From positions 1 to 64,000 of the forward strand of contig CANEHB010000002.1 of the NCBI GenBank assembly GCA_947427205.1: DNA of 64,000 nucleotides, given 5' to 3'. The DNA is from an uncultured Clostridium sp. Its GTDB lineage: Bacteria > Bacillota > Clostridia > TANB77 > CAG-508. Positions 24,521 to 33,699 of this stretch are shown in pieces. Numbering within the stretch: position 1 is the stretch's first letter; each line of letters starts with the position of its first letter. The notes beneath the pieces are model-generated. The model had not been told where the DNA came from and did no database searches. It saw only the letters and a list, made by a program, of their open reading frames with translations. A program made the translations under genes and the position numbers.

Positions 24521-25099
24521 ATGAGTGATTTAATCGAAATCAGATGGCATGGTAGAGGTGGCCAAGGTGCAAAAACAGCATCACTACTTCTAGCAGATGC
24601 AGCGTTCAACACTGGAAAATATATTCAAGGATTTCCTGAATATGGTCCAGAAAGAATGGGTGCTCCTATCACAGCTTATAACAGAATTAGTGATACACCT
24701 ATTACAGTACATTCAAATATTTATGAACCAGATTTTGTAGTAGTTGTAGATGATACACTTTTAGATTCTGTTGATGTAACAGCTGGATTAAAATCAGAAG
24801 GAGCAATAATTATTAATTCTACTAAAGATGGTGAGGAATTAAAAAAGTCTTTAAAAGGATATACAGGAAGTGTGTATAAGATTGATGCAAGAAAAGTTTC
24901 AATGGAAACTTTAGGAAAATATTTTCCAAATACTCCTATGCTTGCAGCAGTAGTAAAAGTTAGTGGAATTATGTCTGAAGAAGCATTTTTAGAAGATATG
25001 ATAGGATCTTTCAAACATAAATTTGCTAAAAAACCAGAAGTTATTGATGGTAATATGAAAGCATTAGAGATGGCTTTAAAAGAAGTGACTAAAGTTTAG
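24521..25099 (+). CDS. porG: 2-oxoacid:ferredoxin oxidoreductase, gamma subunit
   Basis: A 192-residue gamma subunit of a four-subunit pyruvate (or related 2-oxoacid):ferredoxin oxidoreductase. The N-terminal signature EIRWHGRGGQGAKTAS is intact, followed by FPEYGPERMGAP. In the complex this subunit helps bind CoA and joins the catalytic alpha/beta pair. It is first in a porGDAB order like that of Thermotoga and archaeal enzymes rather than the fused clostridial PFOR. The start has AGGAGG upstream. The next gene begins 15 nt later. Confidence 0.93.
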   Translation: MSDLIEIRWHGRGGQGAKTASLLLADAAFNTGKYIQGFPEYGPERMGAPITAYNRISDTPITVHSNIYEPDFVVVVDDTLLDSVDVTAGLKSEGAIIINSTKDGEELKKSLKGYTGSVYKIDARKVSMETLGKYFPNTPMLAAVVKVSGIMSEEAFLEDMIGSFKHKFAKKPEVIDGNMKALEMALKEVTKV

Positions 25100-25114
25100 A
25101 AAGGAGCTAAAATA

Positions 25115-25405
25115 ATGACAGAAGATGTATTAAATAGTAAAACACCTTGGCAAGATCTTACTATAGGTGGAAATATTTATAATGCAGGTAATGCAAAAGA
25201 ATTTAAAACTGGAGACTGGCGTTCAGTAACTCCTATTTTTAAATCAGAACTTTGCAAACAATGTGGACTTTGTTTCCCTGTTTGTCCAGAGGATTCAATT
25301 CCAGTAAATAAAGAAGGAAAAAGAGAAGATTTTGATTATGACAGTTGTAAAGGATGTGGCGTTTGTGCTAAAGTGTGTCCTTTTAAGGCTATCGAAATGA
25401 AATAA
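25115..25405 (+). CDS. porD: 2-oxoacid:ferredoxin oxidoreductase, delta (2x[4Fe-4S]) subunit
   Basis: A 96-residue ferredoxin-like delta subunit with two [4Fe-4S] motifs, CKQCGLCFPVCP near residue 50 and CKGCGVCAKVCP near residue 80. It passes electrons from the TPP site in beta to external ferredoxin. The N-terminal ~45 residues are the usual extension that docks to the other subunits. AAAGGAG precedes the start. It is part of the tight porGDAB operon. Confidence 0.95.
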   Translation: MTEDVLNSKTPWQDLTIGGNIYNAGNAKEFKTGDWRSVTPIFKSELCKQCGLCFPVCPEDSIPVNKEGKREDFDYDSCKGCGVCAKVCPFKAIEMK

Positions 25406-25425
25406 AAATAGAAAGGAAAAAAAAT

Positions 25426-26613
25426 ATGGGAATTAGAGAAAGATTAAGTGGTAATGAAGCAGCAGCTATCGCTATGAAACAAATAAATCCTGATGTTGTT
25501 GCAGCATTTCCTATTACACCTTCAACAGAAATACCACAATACTTTTCAAGTTTTGTAAGCAATGGTCAAGTTGATACAGAATTTGTTGCTGTTGAAAGTG
25601 AACATAGTGCTATGAGCGCTTGTATTGGAGCAGAGTCAGCTGGGGCTAGGGCTATGACTGCTACTTCTGCAAACGGATTATCTTTAATGTGGGAAATGGT
25701 TTATATAGCTTCAAGTTTAAGATTACCAATCGTTATGTCCTTAGTAAATAGAGCAGTTTCAGGGCCTTTAAATATACACAATGATCATTCAGATGCAATG
25801 GGAGTTAGAGATGCTGGATGGATAATGTTATTTTCTGAAAATAACCAAGAAGCTTATGATAATTTATTAATGGCACATAGAATTGCAGAACATAAAGATG
25901 TACAATTACCTTTAATGGTTTGTCAAGATGGATTTATAACATCACATTCTATTGAAAATATAGAATTATTAGAAGATGACAAAGCAAAAGCATTTGTTGG
26001 AAAATATAAACCAGAGCATTATCTATTAAATGATAAGGAGCCTATAGCAGTTGGTCCATTAGATGTTCAAACTTATCTTTTTGAACATAAAGTACAACAA
26101 GCAGAAGCTATGAGAAATGCAAAAAAAGTAATTGCAGAAGTATCTAAAGAATTTGAAGAATTAACAGGACGTAAATATAAATTCTTTGAAGAATATAAAA
26201 TGGAAGATGCAGAACTTGTAGTAGTTTGTATGAATTCAACAGCAGGTACAACTAAAGCTGCTATTGATGATTTAAGAAGTAAAGGTGTAAAAGCAGGATT
26301 ATTAAAAATAAGAATGTTTAGACCTTTCCCATCAGAAGAAATAGCTAAAGCTCTAAAAAATGCAAAAGCTATTGCAGTATTAGATAAAGCTGATTCTTTA
26401 AATGGTGCAGGTGGAGCATTATATGAAGATGTTACTTCAGGTATGTTTGTAAGTAAAGTAAATGTTCCAACTATAAACTATGTTTATGGAATAGGTGGTA
26501 GAGATACTACAGTTAAAGATATAGAAAAAGTATATAATGATTTAGAGGAAATAGCAAAAAGTGGAAACATTGATAATCCTTATAGATATTTAGGTGTAAG
26601 GGGGGAAATTTAA
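25426..26613 (+). CDS. porA: 2-oxoacid:ferredoxin oxidoreductase, alpha subunit
   Basis: A 395-residue alpha subunit. The N-terminal domain has GNEAAAIAMKQINPDVVAAF and ITPSTEIPQYF, and the conserved VESEHSAMSACIGAESAGAR. It forms half of the TPP-binding interface with beta and contributes to the CoA site. The sequence is closest in style to pyruvate and 2-ketoisovalerate enzymes; substrate choice cannot be settled here. AAAGGAAAAAAAAT lies upstream, and the stop is 3 nt from porB, so translation is coupled. Confidence 0.94.
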   Translation: MGIRERLSGNEAAAIAMKQINPDVVAAFPITPSTEIPQYFSSFVSNGQVDTEFVAVESEHSAMSACIGAESAGARAMTATSANGLSLMWEMVYIASSLRLPIVMSLVNRAVSGPLNIHNDHSDAMGVRDAGWIMLFSENNQEAYDNLLMAHRIAEHKDVQLPLMVCQDGFITSHSIENIELLEDDKAKAFVGKYKPEHYLLNDKEPIAVGPLDVQTYLFEHKVQQAEAMRNAKKVIAEVSKEFEELTGRKYKFFEEYKMEDAELVVVCMNSTAGTTKAAIDDLRSKGVKAGLLKIRMFRPFPSEEIAKALKNAKAIAVLDKADSLNGAGGALYEDVTSGMFVSKVNVPTINYVYGIGGRDTTVKDIEKVYNDLEEIAKSGNIDNPYRYLGVRGEI

Positions 26614-26616
26614 GTT

Positions 26617-27573
26617 ATGGCATATAATCCAAAAGAAGTAATGACAAATAGACCTTCAAGATTTACATCAGGTCATAGAATGTGTGCAGGATGTGGTGCA
26701 CCAGCTGTAGCTAGAATGATTTTAAGAGCAGTAAAACCAGAAGATCATGTTGTAGTAGCAGGAGCTACAGGATGTATGGAAGTTTCTACTTTTATTTATC
26801 CATATACAGCATGGACTGATTCATTTATTCATACAGCTTTTGAATGTGCAGGAGCCACTTTAAGTGGTGCAGAAGCTGCCTATAAAGCAATGAAACGCCA
26901 AGGAAAGCTACCAGAAGACAAAACAACAAAATTTATCGCATTTGGTGGAGATGGTGGAACTTATGACATAGGTCTTCAAAGTTTATCAGGGGCAATGGAA
27001 AGAGGACATGACATGGTTTATGTTTGCTATGATAATGGAGCATATATGAATACAGGGATACAACGTTCTTCAGCAACACCAAGATTTGCAGATACAACAA
27101 CATCACCAGCAGGTACAGTTGTTCCAGGAAAAATGCAATCACGTAAAGATTTAGCAAAAATTATGGCTGGACATCATATTCCATATGTAGCACAAACAAT
27201 AGCTTTAAATAATTTTAAAGATTTATATGAAAAATCAGAAAAAGCAATTTATATAGAAGGACCATGTTTCTTAAATGTATTAGCCCCTTGTCCAAGAGGT
27301 TGGGGATATAATACAGAAGACTTAATGCAAATAAATAAATTAGCAGTTGAAACATGCTATTGGCCTTTATATGAAGTAATTGATGGAGTTTATAAAATTA
27401 ATTATAAACCAGCTAAAAAACTTCCAATAGAAGAATTTTTAAAACCACAAAAAAGATTTAAACATATGTTTAAACCAGGTAATGAGTGGATGATAGAAGA
27501 ATTCCAAAAAGAAGTTGATTCAAGATGGCAAGAGCTTCTTGATTTAGAAGAAATTACAAATAAAGAAAATTAA
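26617..27573 (+). CDS. porB: 2-oxoacid:ferredoxin oxidoreductase, beta subunit
   Basis: A 318-residue TPP-binding beta subunit. It carries MCAGCGAPAVARM with [4Fe-4S]-ligand cysteines and the TPP motif GGDGGTYDIGLQSL, followed by YDNGAYMNTGIQRSS. Cys residues near GATGCMEV complete the cluster. The enzyme decarboxylates pyruvate (or a similar acid) to acyl-CoA and reduces ferredoxin. It is last in the porGDAB operon and is followed by a strong terminator and then a dispersed repeat. Length and motifs are complete. Confidence 0.95.
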   Translation: MAYNPKEVMTNRPSRFTSGHRMCAGCGAPAVARMILRAVKPEDHVVVAGATGCMEVSTFIYPYTAWTDSFIHTAFECAGATLSGAEAAYKAMKRQGKLPEDKTTKFIAFGGDGGTYDIGLQSLSGAMERGHDMVYVCYDNGAYMNTGIQRSSATPRFADTTTSPAGTVVPGKMQSRKDLAKIMAGHHIPYVAQTIALNNFKDLYEKSEKAIYIEGPCFLNVLAPCPRGWGYNTEDLMQINKLAVETCYWPLYEVIDGVYKINYKPAKKLPIEEFLKPQKRFKHMFKPGNEWMIEEFQKEVDSRWQELLDLEEITNKEN

Positions 27574-27590
27574 AATATATAATAATTAAG

Positions 27591-27632
27591 AAAGAGAAAT
27601 TTGGCCTGATAAAGAGCTAAATTTCTTTTTTT
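27591..27632 (+). terminator. Terminator after porB
   Basis: AGAAATTTGGC pairs with GCTAAATTTCT and is followed by eight T. Confidence 0.8.
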
Positions 27633-27795
27633 ATATTATAGAAAATTGCTTCGCAATTCTTATAATATAAAGGATTTGTCAAATTTTGTATATTTTTTAG
27701 ATGTACGAAACTTAGTAAGTTATAGATAAATTATGTGCACCAAACAAAGATGAGCGACTTAAATATATTTGAGATATAAAAGTGGCTCTTTTGTT
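27631..27795 (+). repeat. Dispersed intergenic repeat, copy A
   Basis: Starts with a 38-nt near-perfect palindrome (TATATTATAGAAAATTGC ... loop TTC) and runs on through GAAACTTAGTAAG and AACAAAGATGAGC to a GAGC.ACTT/AAGT.GCTC stem with a T run. The first ~125 nt are closely similar to copy B at 58065; the palindrome alone recurs at 31053. It lies directly after a terminator, as do the other copies. It may be a small RNA or MITE-like unit. Confidence 0.7.
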
Positions 27796-28293
27796 CTAGT
27801 TAAATGTAAACCACCTCTTAAAGCCACTAATATACAGAAAAACACCATTTTTCAGCACATTTTAAACATATTTTAGGTTTTAATGTTATACTTATATTGT
27901 TATTTCAAAACAATTCTATGCATTTTCTTGCAATTATTTTCATACAAAAAAATTTAATTCAAAATTAGTTTAAGTTCTTTATACAAAAGAAAATTCAACA
28001 AATTTTTTTCTAAAAAACTACAAAGGAATCAAATATAAGTTTAAAAAAAGCATGTAATTTAAAATTAGATAAGTTACATGTTTTTTTATTTTAAAGTGAT
28101 TTTAATAATGTTAATTTATATTAAATGAAAAAGTTTTTTACAAAATTACGATTAAATCTCACTTCTGTGTTTTTTATTACAAAAATATTACAAAAATGTA
28201 TCAATATTGATTGACTTTTAATGAAAAAAAATATAAGATATATATGTTCAAAAAATGATAATTAAGTTCGTAGTTTTAAAGGAGGAAATTTAA
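27796..28293. other. AT-rich intergenic region before minD
   Basis: About 500 nt with no ORF of coding character. It includes a short hairpin (GCATGTAATTTAAAA / TAAGTTACATGTTTTTTTATT, near 28050-28090) that could end a transcript. A TTGACT with TATAAG-like box near 28211-28237 is a possible promoter for minD. Nothing else is visible. Confidence 0.4.
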
Positions 28294-29088
28294 GTGGGAG
28301 AAGTTATCGTTATTACATCTGGAAAAGGAGGAGTTGGTAAAACAACAACAACAGCTAACTTAGGTTCAGCACTAGCATTAGCAGGAAAAAAAGTAGCATT
28401 AGTTGATACAGATATTGGACTTAGAAACTTAGATGTTGTTTTAGGTTTAGAAAATAGAATAGTATACGATTTAGTAGATGTTATAGAAGAAAAATGCAAA
28501 TTAAGACAAGCTCTAATAAAAGACAAAAGATTTAAAGAGCTTTTCTTACTTCCAGCGGCACAAACAAAAGATAAAACTGCTATTAATGAAGAACAAATGA
28601 GAGATTTAATACAAAAATTAAGAGCAGATTTCGATTATGTAATTATTGATTGTCCAGCAGGAATTGAGCAAGGTTTTAAAAATGCTATTGCCGGAGCTGA
28701 TAGAGCTTTAGTAGTTACAACAGCTGAAATATCTTCAATAAGAGATGCTGATAGGATAATAGGATTATTAGAAGCTTCTGAAATAAAAAATCCAGAATTG
28801 ATTGTTAACAGATTAAGACCAAGCATGGTAAAAAAAGGTGAAATGATGGATGTAAACGATATTGTTGATTTATTAGCAATAGACTTAATTGGAGTTGTAC
28901 CAGATGATGAAAATATTATAACTCAAACTAATAAAGGAGAACCCGTTATTTCTAATAAAAGAGCACCTTCAGGAAAAGCATATTTAGAAATATCAAGAAG
29001 ATTATTAGGAGAAAATATTGAAGTTACAGTACCAGGAAAAGAAACAGGATTTTTCGCAAAACTAAAAAGCTTATTTGGAAAAGCATAG
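28294..29088 (+). CDS. minD: Septum-site ATPase MinD
   Basis: A 264-residue deviant-Walker ATPase (GKGGVGKTTTTANLG, then VDTDIGLRNLDVVLG) that cycles on and off the membrane. The C-terminal amphipathic helix FFAKLKSLFGKA is the membrane-targeting sequence. It recruits the division inhibitor MinC and is stimulated by MinE. The start is GTG with GGAGG upstream. The next gene is MinE, but no MinC gene is present in the window. Motifs and length are normal. Confidence 0.96.
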   Translation: MGEVIVITSGKGGVGKTTTTANLGSALALAGKKVALVDTDIGLRNLDVVLGLENRIVYDLVDVIEEKCKLRQALIKDKRFKELFLLPAAQTKDKTAINEEQMRDLIQKLRADFDYVIIDCPAGIEQGFKNAIAGADRALVVTTAEISSIRDADRIIGLLEASEIKNPELIVNRLRPSMVKKGEMMDVNDIVDLLAIDLIGVVPDDENIITQTNKGEPVISNKRAPSGKAYLEISRRLLGENIEVTVPGKETGFFAKLKSLFGKA

Positions 29089-29116
29089 ATAAAAAAGTTG
29101 GAGGTAAGGATAAATA

Positions 29117-29890
29117 ATGTTTGAAAATATAGGACATTTTTTCAAGAGAATAGTAAAAACAGAACAACAAAAAGAATTAGGTTCAAAAGATGCTGCAAAA
29201 GAAAGATTACATTTAGTTTTAATGCAAGATAGAGCTAATGTATCAGCAGATTTTTTAGAACTTATGAAACAAGAAATAATAGATGTAATAAAAAAATATA
29301 TTGTAGTTGATGAAGCAGCAATAGATGTAAGGCTTACAAATCAATCAAATGAAGATGGAACAAATGGAGCTCCTGCTTTATACGCTAACATACCAATTGT
29401 TAATATAAAAAATGATATGATGGCAGAAAAAATAAAAGACTTTGAAGGTGTAGATTTTAATAAGGAAATGGGAATTTTAGTACCAGATCAAACTGAAGAA
29501 AACAAAGAAGAAAAAGTAGAAACACCAGAAGTTATAGAGTTATCTGAAAGCTATGAAGAAACAAAAGTAAATGAAAATTTAAATCAAGAAGAAACAGAAA
29601 ATAGTGAGTCAGAAACAGAAGTAAAAGAAGAAATAGAAGAAAATAACGATAACAATGAAGAAATAAATAATGATAATGAATCAGAAGAAAGTGAAGAAGC
29701 AGTTGAATTATTTGAAGAAGTGGACGAAGATGATGATGACGATGTAACTTTTGATGATTTATTAAAAGCAGCAGAAGAAGAAGATAAAAATGCAGAAATG
29801 GTTGAAGAGAATAATAACAATAATAATATTAATAAAGGTGGAAAAAAAAATCGTAAAAAATCAAAAGATAAACGAAATAGAAGAAATTAG
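29117..29890 (+). CDS. minE: MinE with long acidic/basic C-terminal extension
   Basis: Residues 1-~105 match MinE: an N-terminal amphipathic helix (MFENIGHFFKRIV), the MinD-contact segment AAKERLHLVLMQDRA, and the dimerization fold with VVDEAAIDVRL. Typical MinE is ~90 residues. Here another ~150 residues follow, first Glu/Asn/Asp-rich low complexity and then a strongly basic end (GGKKNRKKSKDKRNRRN). The tail may bind membrane, nucleic acid or partner proteins; its role is unknown. The opposite-strand track ORF over the acidic part is a shadow. It lies 28 nt after minD and 13 nt before a RodA/FtsW gene. Confidence 0.9.
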   Translation: MFENIGHFFKRIVKTEQQKELGSKDAAKERLHLVLMQDRANVSADFLELMKQEIIDVIKKYIVVDEAAIDVRLTNQSNEDGTNGAPALYANIPIVNIKNDMMAEKIKDFEGVDFNKEMGILVPDQTEENKEEKVETPEVIELSESYEETKVNENLNQEETENSESETEVKEEIEENNDNNEEINNDNESEESEEAVELFEEVDEDDDDDVTFDDLLKAAEEEDKNAEMVEENNNNNNINKGGKKNRKKSKDKRNRRN

Positions 29891-29903
29891 GAGTATATAA
29901 TAA

Positions 29904-31013
29904 ATGGGAAAAAAATTACTTAAGAATACAGAATGGACTATTCTTATTGTAAGTGCTATTTTAACAATTATAGGATTAGTAGCTTTATTTTCAGCGACTC
30001 AAAGTACAGAATATGAGGAATTCAAAAAGCAAGTTCAATGGATTATAATAAGCATACCATTTTTAATATTAGCATCATTAATTGATTATAATATAATTGT
30101 TAGATTTTCTACTTTAGCATATATAATAGTAATAGGTTTATTAATTGGAGTTTTATTTACTGCTCCTATAAGTGGTGCAAGAAGTTGGTTTAAAATAACA
30201 GAAAGCTTAAGTTTTCAACCATCTGAAATAGGTAAAATTATAACAATATTATTTTTAGCTTTTATAATGAATAAATTACAAATAAGAGGAAGACATGAAA
30301 TAAATAAAATTTGGAAATTAGCAACATATTTAATTTTTGCAATTATTCCTGTATTACTAATAATAAAAGAACCAGATTATGGTACAGCAATAGCTTATAT
30401 AACAGCAATATTATTTATCTTATTTTCAGCAGGAATAGATAAAAAATATATTATTGTTGCAGTAGCAATAATTGTAATAGTTACACCAATTGTTTATGCT
30501 AATTTACCAGATCATGCATTAAAAAGAATAAATGTATTCTTAAATCCAACAGAAGCAGATAAAAGAAATGAAGGTTATAACTTGGAACAATCAAAACTTG
30601 CTGTAGGTGCAGGAGAAGCTTTTGGAATGGGATTATTTAAAGGAAATCAGACTCAGCTTGGATTTCTACATCCAAAAACAACAGATTTTATATTTTCAGT
30701 TATTGGCGAAGAGATGGGATTTGTAGCAACAGGAACTATTACAATTTTATATATTGTATTAGTTACAAAATCAATTTATGTAGCTAAAACTGCAAAAGAT
30801 AATGTAGGTTCATATATTGCTATAGGAATAGCAGGAATTTTCTTTTTCCATATGACAGAAAATATAGGCATGACAATAGGATTATTACCTATAACAGGAG
30901 TACCATTACCATTTGTAAGTTATGGAGGAAGTTCATTAATTACTAATTTTATTTGTATAGGACTTTTATTAAATATTAGTAGTAGAAGACAAAAAGCAAT
31001 TTTTGTGGAATAG
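29904..31013 (+). CDS. SEDS protein, RodA/FtsW family
   Basis: A 369-residue polytopic membrane protein with about ten transmembrane segments and the SEDS signature PITGVPLPFVSYGGSS near residue 330, plus RNEGYNLEQSKLAVGAGEAFG. SEDS proteins polymerise lipid II glycan strands with a class B PBP. The min-rodA gene order in many Clostridia favours RodA, but FtsW cannot be excluded without alignment. No PBP lies beside it. The start follows GGAGTATATAATAA. Confidence 0.9.
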   Translation: MGKKLLKNTEWTILIVSAILTIIGLVALFSATQSTEYEEFKKQVQWIIISIPFLILASLIDYNIIVRFSTLAYIIVIGLLIGVLFTAPISGARSWFKITESLSFQPSEIGKIITILFLAFIMNKLQIRGRHEINKIWKLATYLIFAIIPVLLIIKEPDYGTAIAYITAILFILFSAGIDKKYIIVAVAIIVIVTPIVYANLPDHALKRINVFLNPTEADKRNEGYNLEQSKLAVGAGEAFGMGLFKGNQTQLGFLHPKTTDFIFSVIGEEMGFVATGTITILYIVLVTKSIYVAKTAKDNVGSYIAIGIAGIFFFHMTENIGMTIGLLPITGVPLPFVSYGGSSLITNFICIGLLLNISSRRQKAIFVE

Positions 31014-31019
31014 ATTATT

Positions 31020-31052
31020 GATGGAATTAAATATTTATATTTAATTCCATAT
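31020..31052 (+). terminator. Terminator after rodA-like gene
   Basis: ATGGAATTAAATAT pairs with ATTTAATTCCAT, followed by ATTTTATATT. It lies directly before repeat copy C. Confidence 0.65.
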
Positions 31053-31120
31053 TTTATATTATAGAAAATTGCTTTGCAATTCCTAAAATATAAAATTTTT
31101 GACAACTTTGTATAATAGAA
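31053..31120 (+). repeat. Dispersed intergenic repeat, copy C (partial)
   Basis: Contains the palindrome TATATTATAGAAAATTGC with loop TTT, and then a short region similar to copies A and B (TTTTTGACAACTTTGTATA) before diverging. It lacks the 3' conserved block. Confidence 0.6.
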
Positions 31121-31175
31121 AAGTAATTTGTATTAATAAATGTTTACTTTTGTTTTAGAAGGGAATGAGAATTAA

Positions 31176-32150
31176 ATGTACTTAAAGAAATTAAAAATAG
31201 GAAATGTAGAATTAGAAAATAATATAATATTAGCTCCTATGGCTGGAGTTACAGATTTACCATATAGGATAATTTGTAAAAAGTATGGTAATCCTGGATT
31301 GGTTTGTAATGAAATGGTAAGTGCAAAAGCAATATGTTATAAAGATGAGAAAACTTTAAAAATGATAAAATCTAATAATGAAAAAAGGCCAATATCAATG
31401 CAAATTTTTGGAAGTGATCCAGACGTTATGGGAGAAGCAGCCAAATTTATGTGTGATTATACTGATATTTTAGATATAAATATGGGATGTCCTGCTCCAA
31501 AAGTTGTAAAAAATGGAGATGGTAGTAAATTATTATTAGATTTAGAACTTGTTTATAAAATAGTAAAAAGTGTGGTAGAAAATTCTAGTAAACCAGTAAC
31601 AGTAAAAATAAGAAAAGGATGGGATAATGATAATATTGTTGCAGTAGAGGTAGCAAAAATTATTGAAGAAGCTGGAGCAGATGCTATAGTGGTTCATGGA
31701 AGAACAAGGGATGAATTTTATTCTGGAATAGCTGATTGGGATATAATAAAAGATGTCAAGGATGCAGTAAAAATTCCAGTTATAGGTAATGGTGATATAA
31801 AAACAGAAGATGATGCTGTGAGAATTTTTGAGAAAACAGGTGTAGACGGAATAATGATAGGAAGAGGTGCGCTTGGAAATCCATGGATATTTAAACAAAT
31901 AGAGTATTATTTAAAAAATAACGAGAAGATGGATGAAGTTTCAAATTTAGAAAAATATAATGTTATTTTAGAGCACTTTGAATTATTATTAAAAGAAAAG
32001 GGAGAATATACAGCTACTAGAGAAATAAGAAAACATATATCTTGGTATGTGAAAGGAATGCAAAATGCTACTGTAATTCGTGATAAAATAAACTCAGTTG
32101 AAACAGAAGATGAGTTTAAAAATATTTTAAAACAATATTTTGGAATTTAA
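31176..32150 (+). CDS. dusB: tRNA-dihydrouridine synthase (DusB type)
   Basis: A 324-residue FMN enzyme that reduces uridine to dihydrouridine in the tRNA D-loop. Motifs: PMAGVTDLPYR at the start, NMGCPAPKVVKNGDGS with the catalytic Cys, VHGRTRDEFYSG, and GNGDIKTEDDA for FMN phosphate. Length suits DusB. The start follows AAGGGAATGAG. It is apparently monocistronic, with a terminator after it. Confidence 0.95.
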   Translation: MYLKKLKIGNVELENNIILAPMAGVTDLPYRIICKKYGNPGLVCNEMVSAKAICYKDEKTLKMIKSNNEKRPISMQIFGSDPDVMGEAAKFMCDYTDILDINMGCPAPKVVKNGDGSKLLLDLELVYKIVKSVVENSSKPVTVKIRKGWDNDNIVAVEVAKIIEEAGADAIVVHGRTRDEFYSGIADWDIIKDVKDAVKIPVIGNGDIKTEDDAVRIFEKTGVDGIMIGRGALGNPWIFKQIEYYLKNNEKMDEVSNLEKYNVILEHFELLLKEKGEYTATREIRKHISWYVKGMQNATVIRDKINSVETEDEFKNILKQYFGI

Positions 32151-32188
32151 AAATTCATGAATATTTAAAAATAAAAATAATATAGTTT

Positions 32189-32220
32189 AGAAGAATAGTT
32201 TTTTACTATTCTTTTTTATT
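32189..32220 (+). terminator. Terminator after dusB
   Basis: AAGAATAG pairs with CTATTCTT around a T-rich loop, followed by TTTTATTTT. Confidence 0.7.
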
Positions 32221-32271
32221 TTAAATTTAAACTATTGCTATTTTAAATTATATATTTTCAATAAATAACTC

Positions 32272-32380
32272 ATTTGTTAGTCGACTATATAAAAAATCAT
32301 AAATTGATTTTTTTATATAATAGCTTCGTAAGCCTCCTAGTTATGTATTAACTAACAGTAATACTTATATTTAACTGTTA
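32272..32380 (+). other. Intergenic hairpins before GerS-like gene
   Basis: This AT-rich stretch (dus to 32495) has no gene but two clear stems: TATATAAAAAATCA/TGATTTTTTTATATA near 32285-32322 and ACTAACAGT/ACTGTTAGT near 32348-32382. They may be regulatory or transcript-end structures of unknown use. Confidence 0.35.
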
Positions 32381-32494
32381 GTAAAAAACTACACATCAGA
32401 TATTTATTAAAAATATATAATCTAAGATTTAATAATTAAAGTTCAATTAAAAGGTATAGATACTTTTATATAAATCTATTGAAAAGAGGTTTTT

Positions 32495-33097
32495 ATGAAA
32501 TTTAAAAAAATTATGTTTATTTTTGTTTTTATTTGTATTATTATTTTTGGTATTTTTTATTATAATTTTTTTCTTTTGGGTAATAATATCATTAGTAGAA
32601 GTCAAGAGGAAATTGTTGATAATATTTTAAATGATTTGAGCTCTTATGAAGCAGATATAACAGTGAAAGTTATTAGCAATAAAAACGAAAATTATTATAA
32701 TATGTATCAAATTGTTGATAATGAATATAGTAAATGCACTATTAATAGTCCAGAGAATATAAAGGGATTAAGTATCGAACTAGGAAATGGAAAATTAAAA
32801 ATATCAAATGCAAAACTAAACATGGAAAAAACATATGATAATTATGAATTAATACTTAATAATTCGTTATTTCTTAATGTTTTTATTAATGATTATAAAA
32901 ATAATGAGTCTAAAAACTATGAAGAAAATGATTATATAGTTTTTTCTAGTAAACTTAATAATAATCATAGTACATATATAAAATATAAAGAACTATATGT
33001 AGATAAACAAACAGGAATTCCAAAAGAATTAATAATTAAAGATAATACCCAAAAGACATGTATCAGCATAATATATAATGATATAAAAATTAAATAA
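32495..33097 (+). CDS. GerS-like membrane-anchored protein
   Basis: A 200-residue protein with an N-terminal membrane helix ([19 protein letters not shown]) and an outside domain with the LolA-like repeat pattern of Clostridial Ger[21 protein letters not shown], then [18 protein letters not shown]. GerS is a spore lipoprotein needed for cortex hydrolysis during germination in C. difficile. Here no lipobox Cys is seen and a plain membrane anchor is likely. Position just before mazF matches the C. difficile gerS-alr-mazEF neighbourhood, although alr and mazE are absent. The start follows AAGAGG. Confidence 0.6.
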   Translation: MKFKKIMFIFVFICIIIFGIFYYNFFLLGNNIISRSQEEIVDNILNDLSSYEADITVKVISNKNENYYNMYQIVDNEYSKCTINSPENIKGLSIELGNGKLKISNAKLNMEKTYDNYELILNNSLFLNVFINDYKNNESKNYEENDYIVFSSKLNNNHSTYIKYKELYVDKQTGIPKELIIKDNTQKTCISIIYNDIKIK

Positions 33098-33150
33098 TTT
33101 TAATATTTCAACAATTCTATTCTATATGTAAATTAATAGGAGAGAAACTT

Positions 33151-33501
33151 ATGGTAATAAAAAGAGGAGATATGTTTTATGCAGATTTAAGTCCAGTTAT
33201 TGGTTCTGAACAAGGGGGAATTAGACCAGTTTTAATAATACAAAACGATACTGGAAATAAATATAGTCCAACCGTTATAGCAGCCGCAATCACATCACAG
33301 ACAGGTAAAAATAAATTGCCTACGCATATAGACATAGGATCAGAAGATAATGGTTTAAAAGCTGATTCTGTTGTTTTAACAGAACAGATTAGAACAATAG
33401 ATAAAAGTAGACTTAAAGAAAAAATAGGTCATATAAATGACTCTAGTGTTATGGATCAAGTAAATAATGCGATAGGTATAAGCTTCGGTTTGGAAAATTA
33501 A
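33151..33501 (+). CDS. mazF: MazF/PemK-family mRNA interferase
   Basis: A 116-residue EndoA-type endoribonuclease. The signature [28 protein letters not shown] starts the protein, with conserved [11 protein letters not shown] and [17 protein letters not shown]. These toxins cut single-stranded mRNA at short motifs. The usual MazE antitoxin directly upstream is absent: the preceding gene is GerS-like, and only ~53 nt separate them. The start follows AGGAGAG. The C-terminal NAIGISFGL is normal. Confidence 0.95.
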   Translation: MVIKRGDMFYADLSPVIGSEQGGIRPVLIIQNDTGNKYSPTVIAAAITSQTGKNKLPTHIDIGSEDNGLKADSVVLTEQIRTIDKSRLKEKIGHINDSSVMDQVNNAIGISFGLEN

Positions 33502-33508
33502 AGCAATA

Positions 33509-33559
33509 TCAAGATTTTGTAGCAGTTTACACTGAGTACAGAATCTTGATTTTTTTTTG
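33509..33559 (+). terminator. Terminator after mazF
   Basis: ATCAAGATT-TGTA pairs with TACA-AATCTTGAT, followed by eight T. Confidence 0.8.
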
Positions 33560-33699
33560 AAAAAACATTTTACTATTTGTTAAAAATAGTATATGATAAT
33601 AAAAAAGAAAAAGGAGCTATAATATTTTAAACAAATAAAGTTTGACATACAAAAGATTATTACAAAAAGAGAGTTTTTGTTTTTTATTATGTAGAAAAT

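Noticed and set aside
29584-29820. Minus-strand Ser-rich ORF of 78 aa
   Set aside because: It is the antisense shadow of the Glu/Asp-rich MinE tail.
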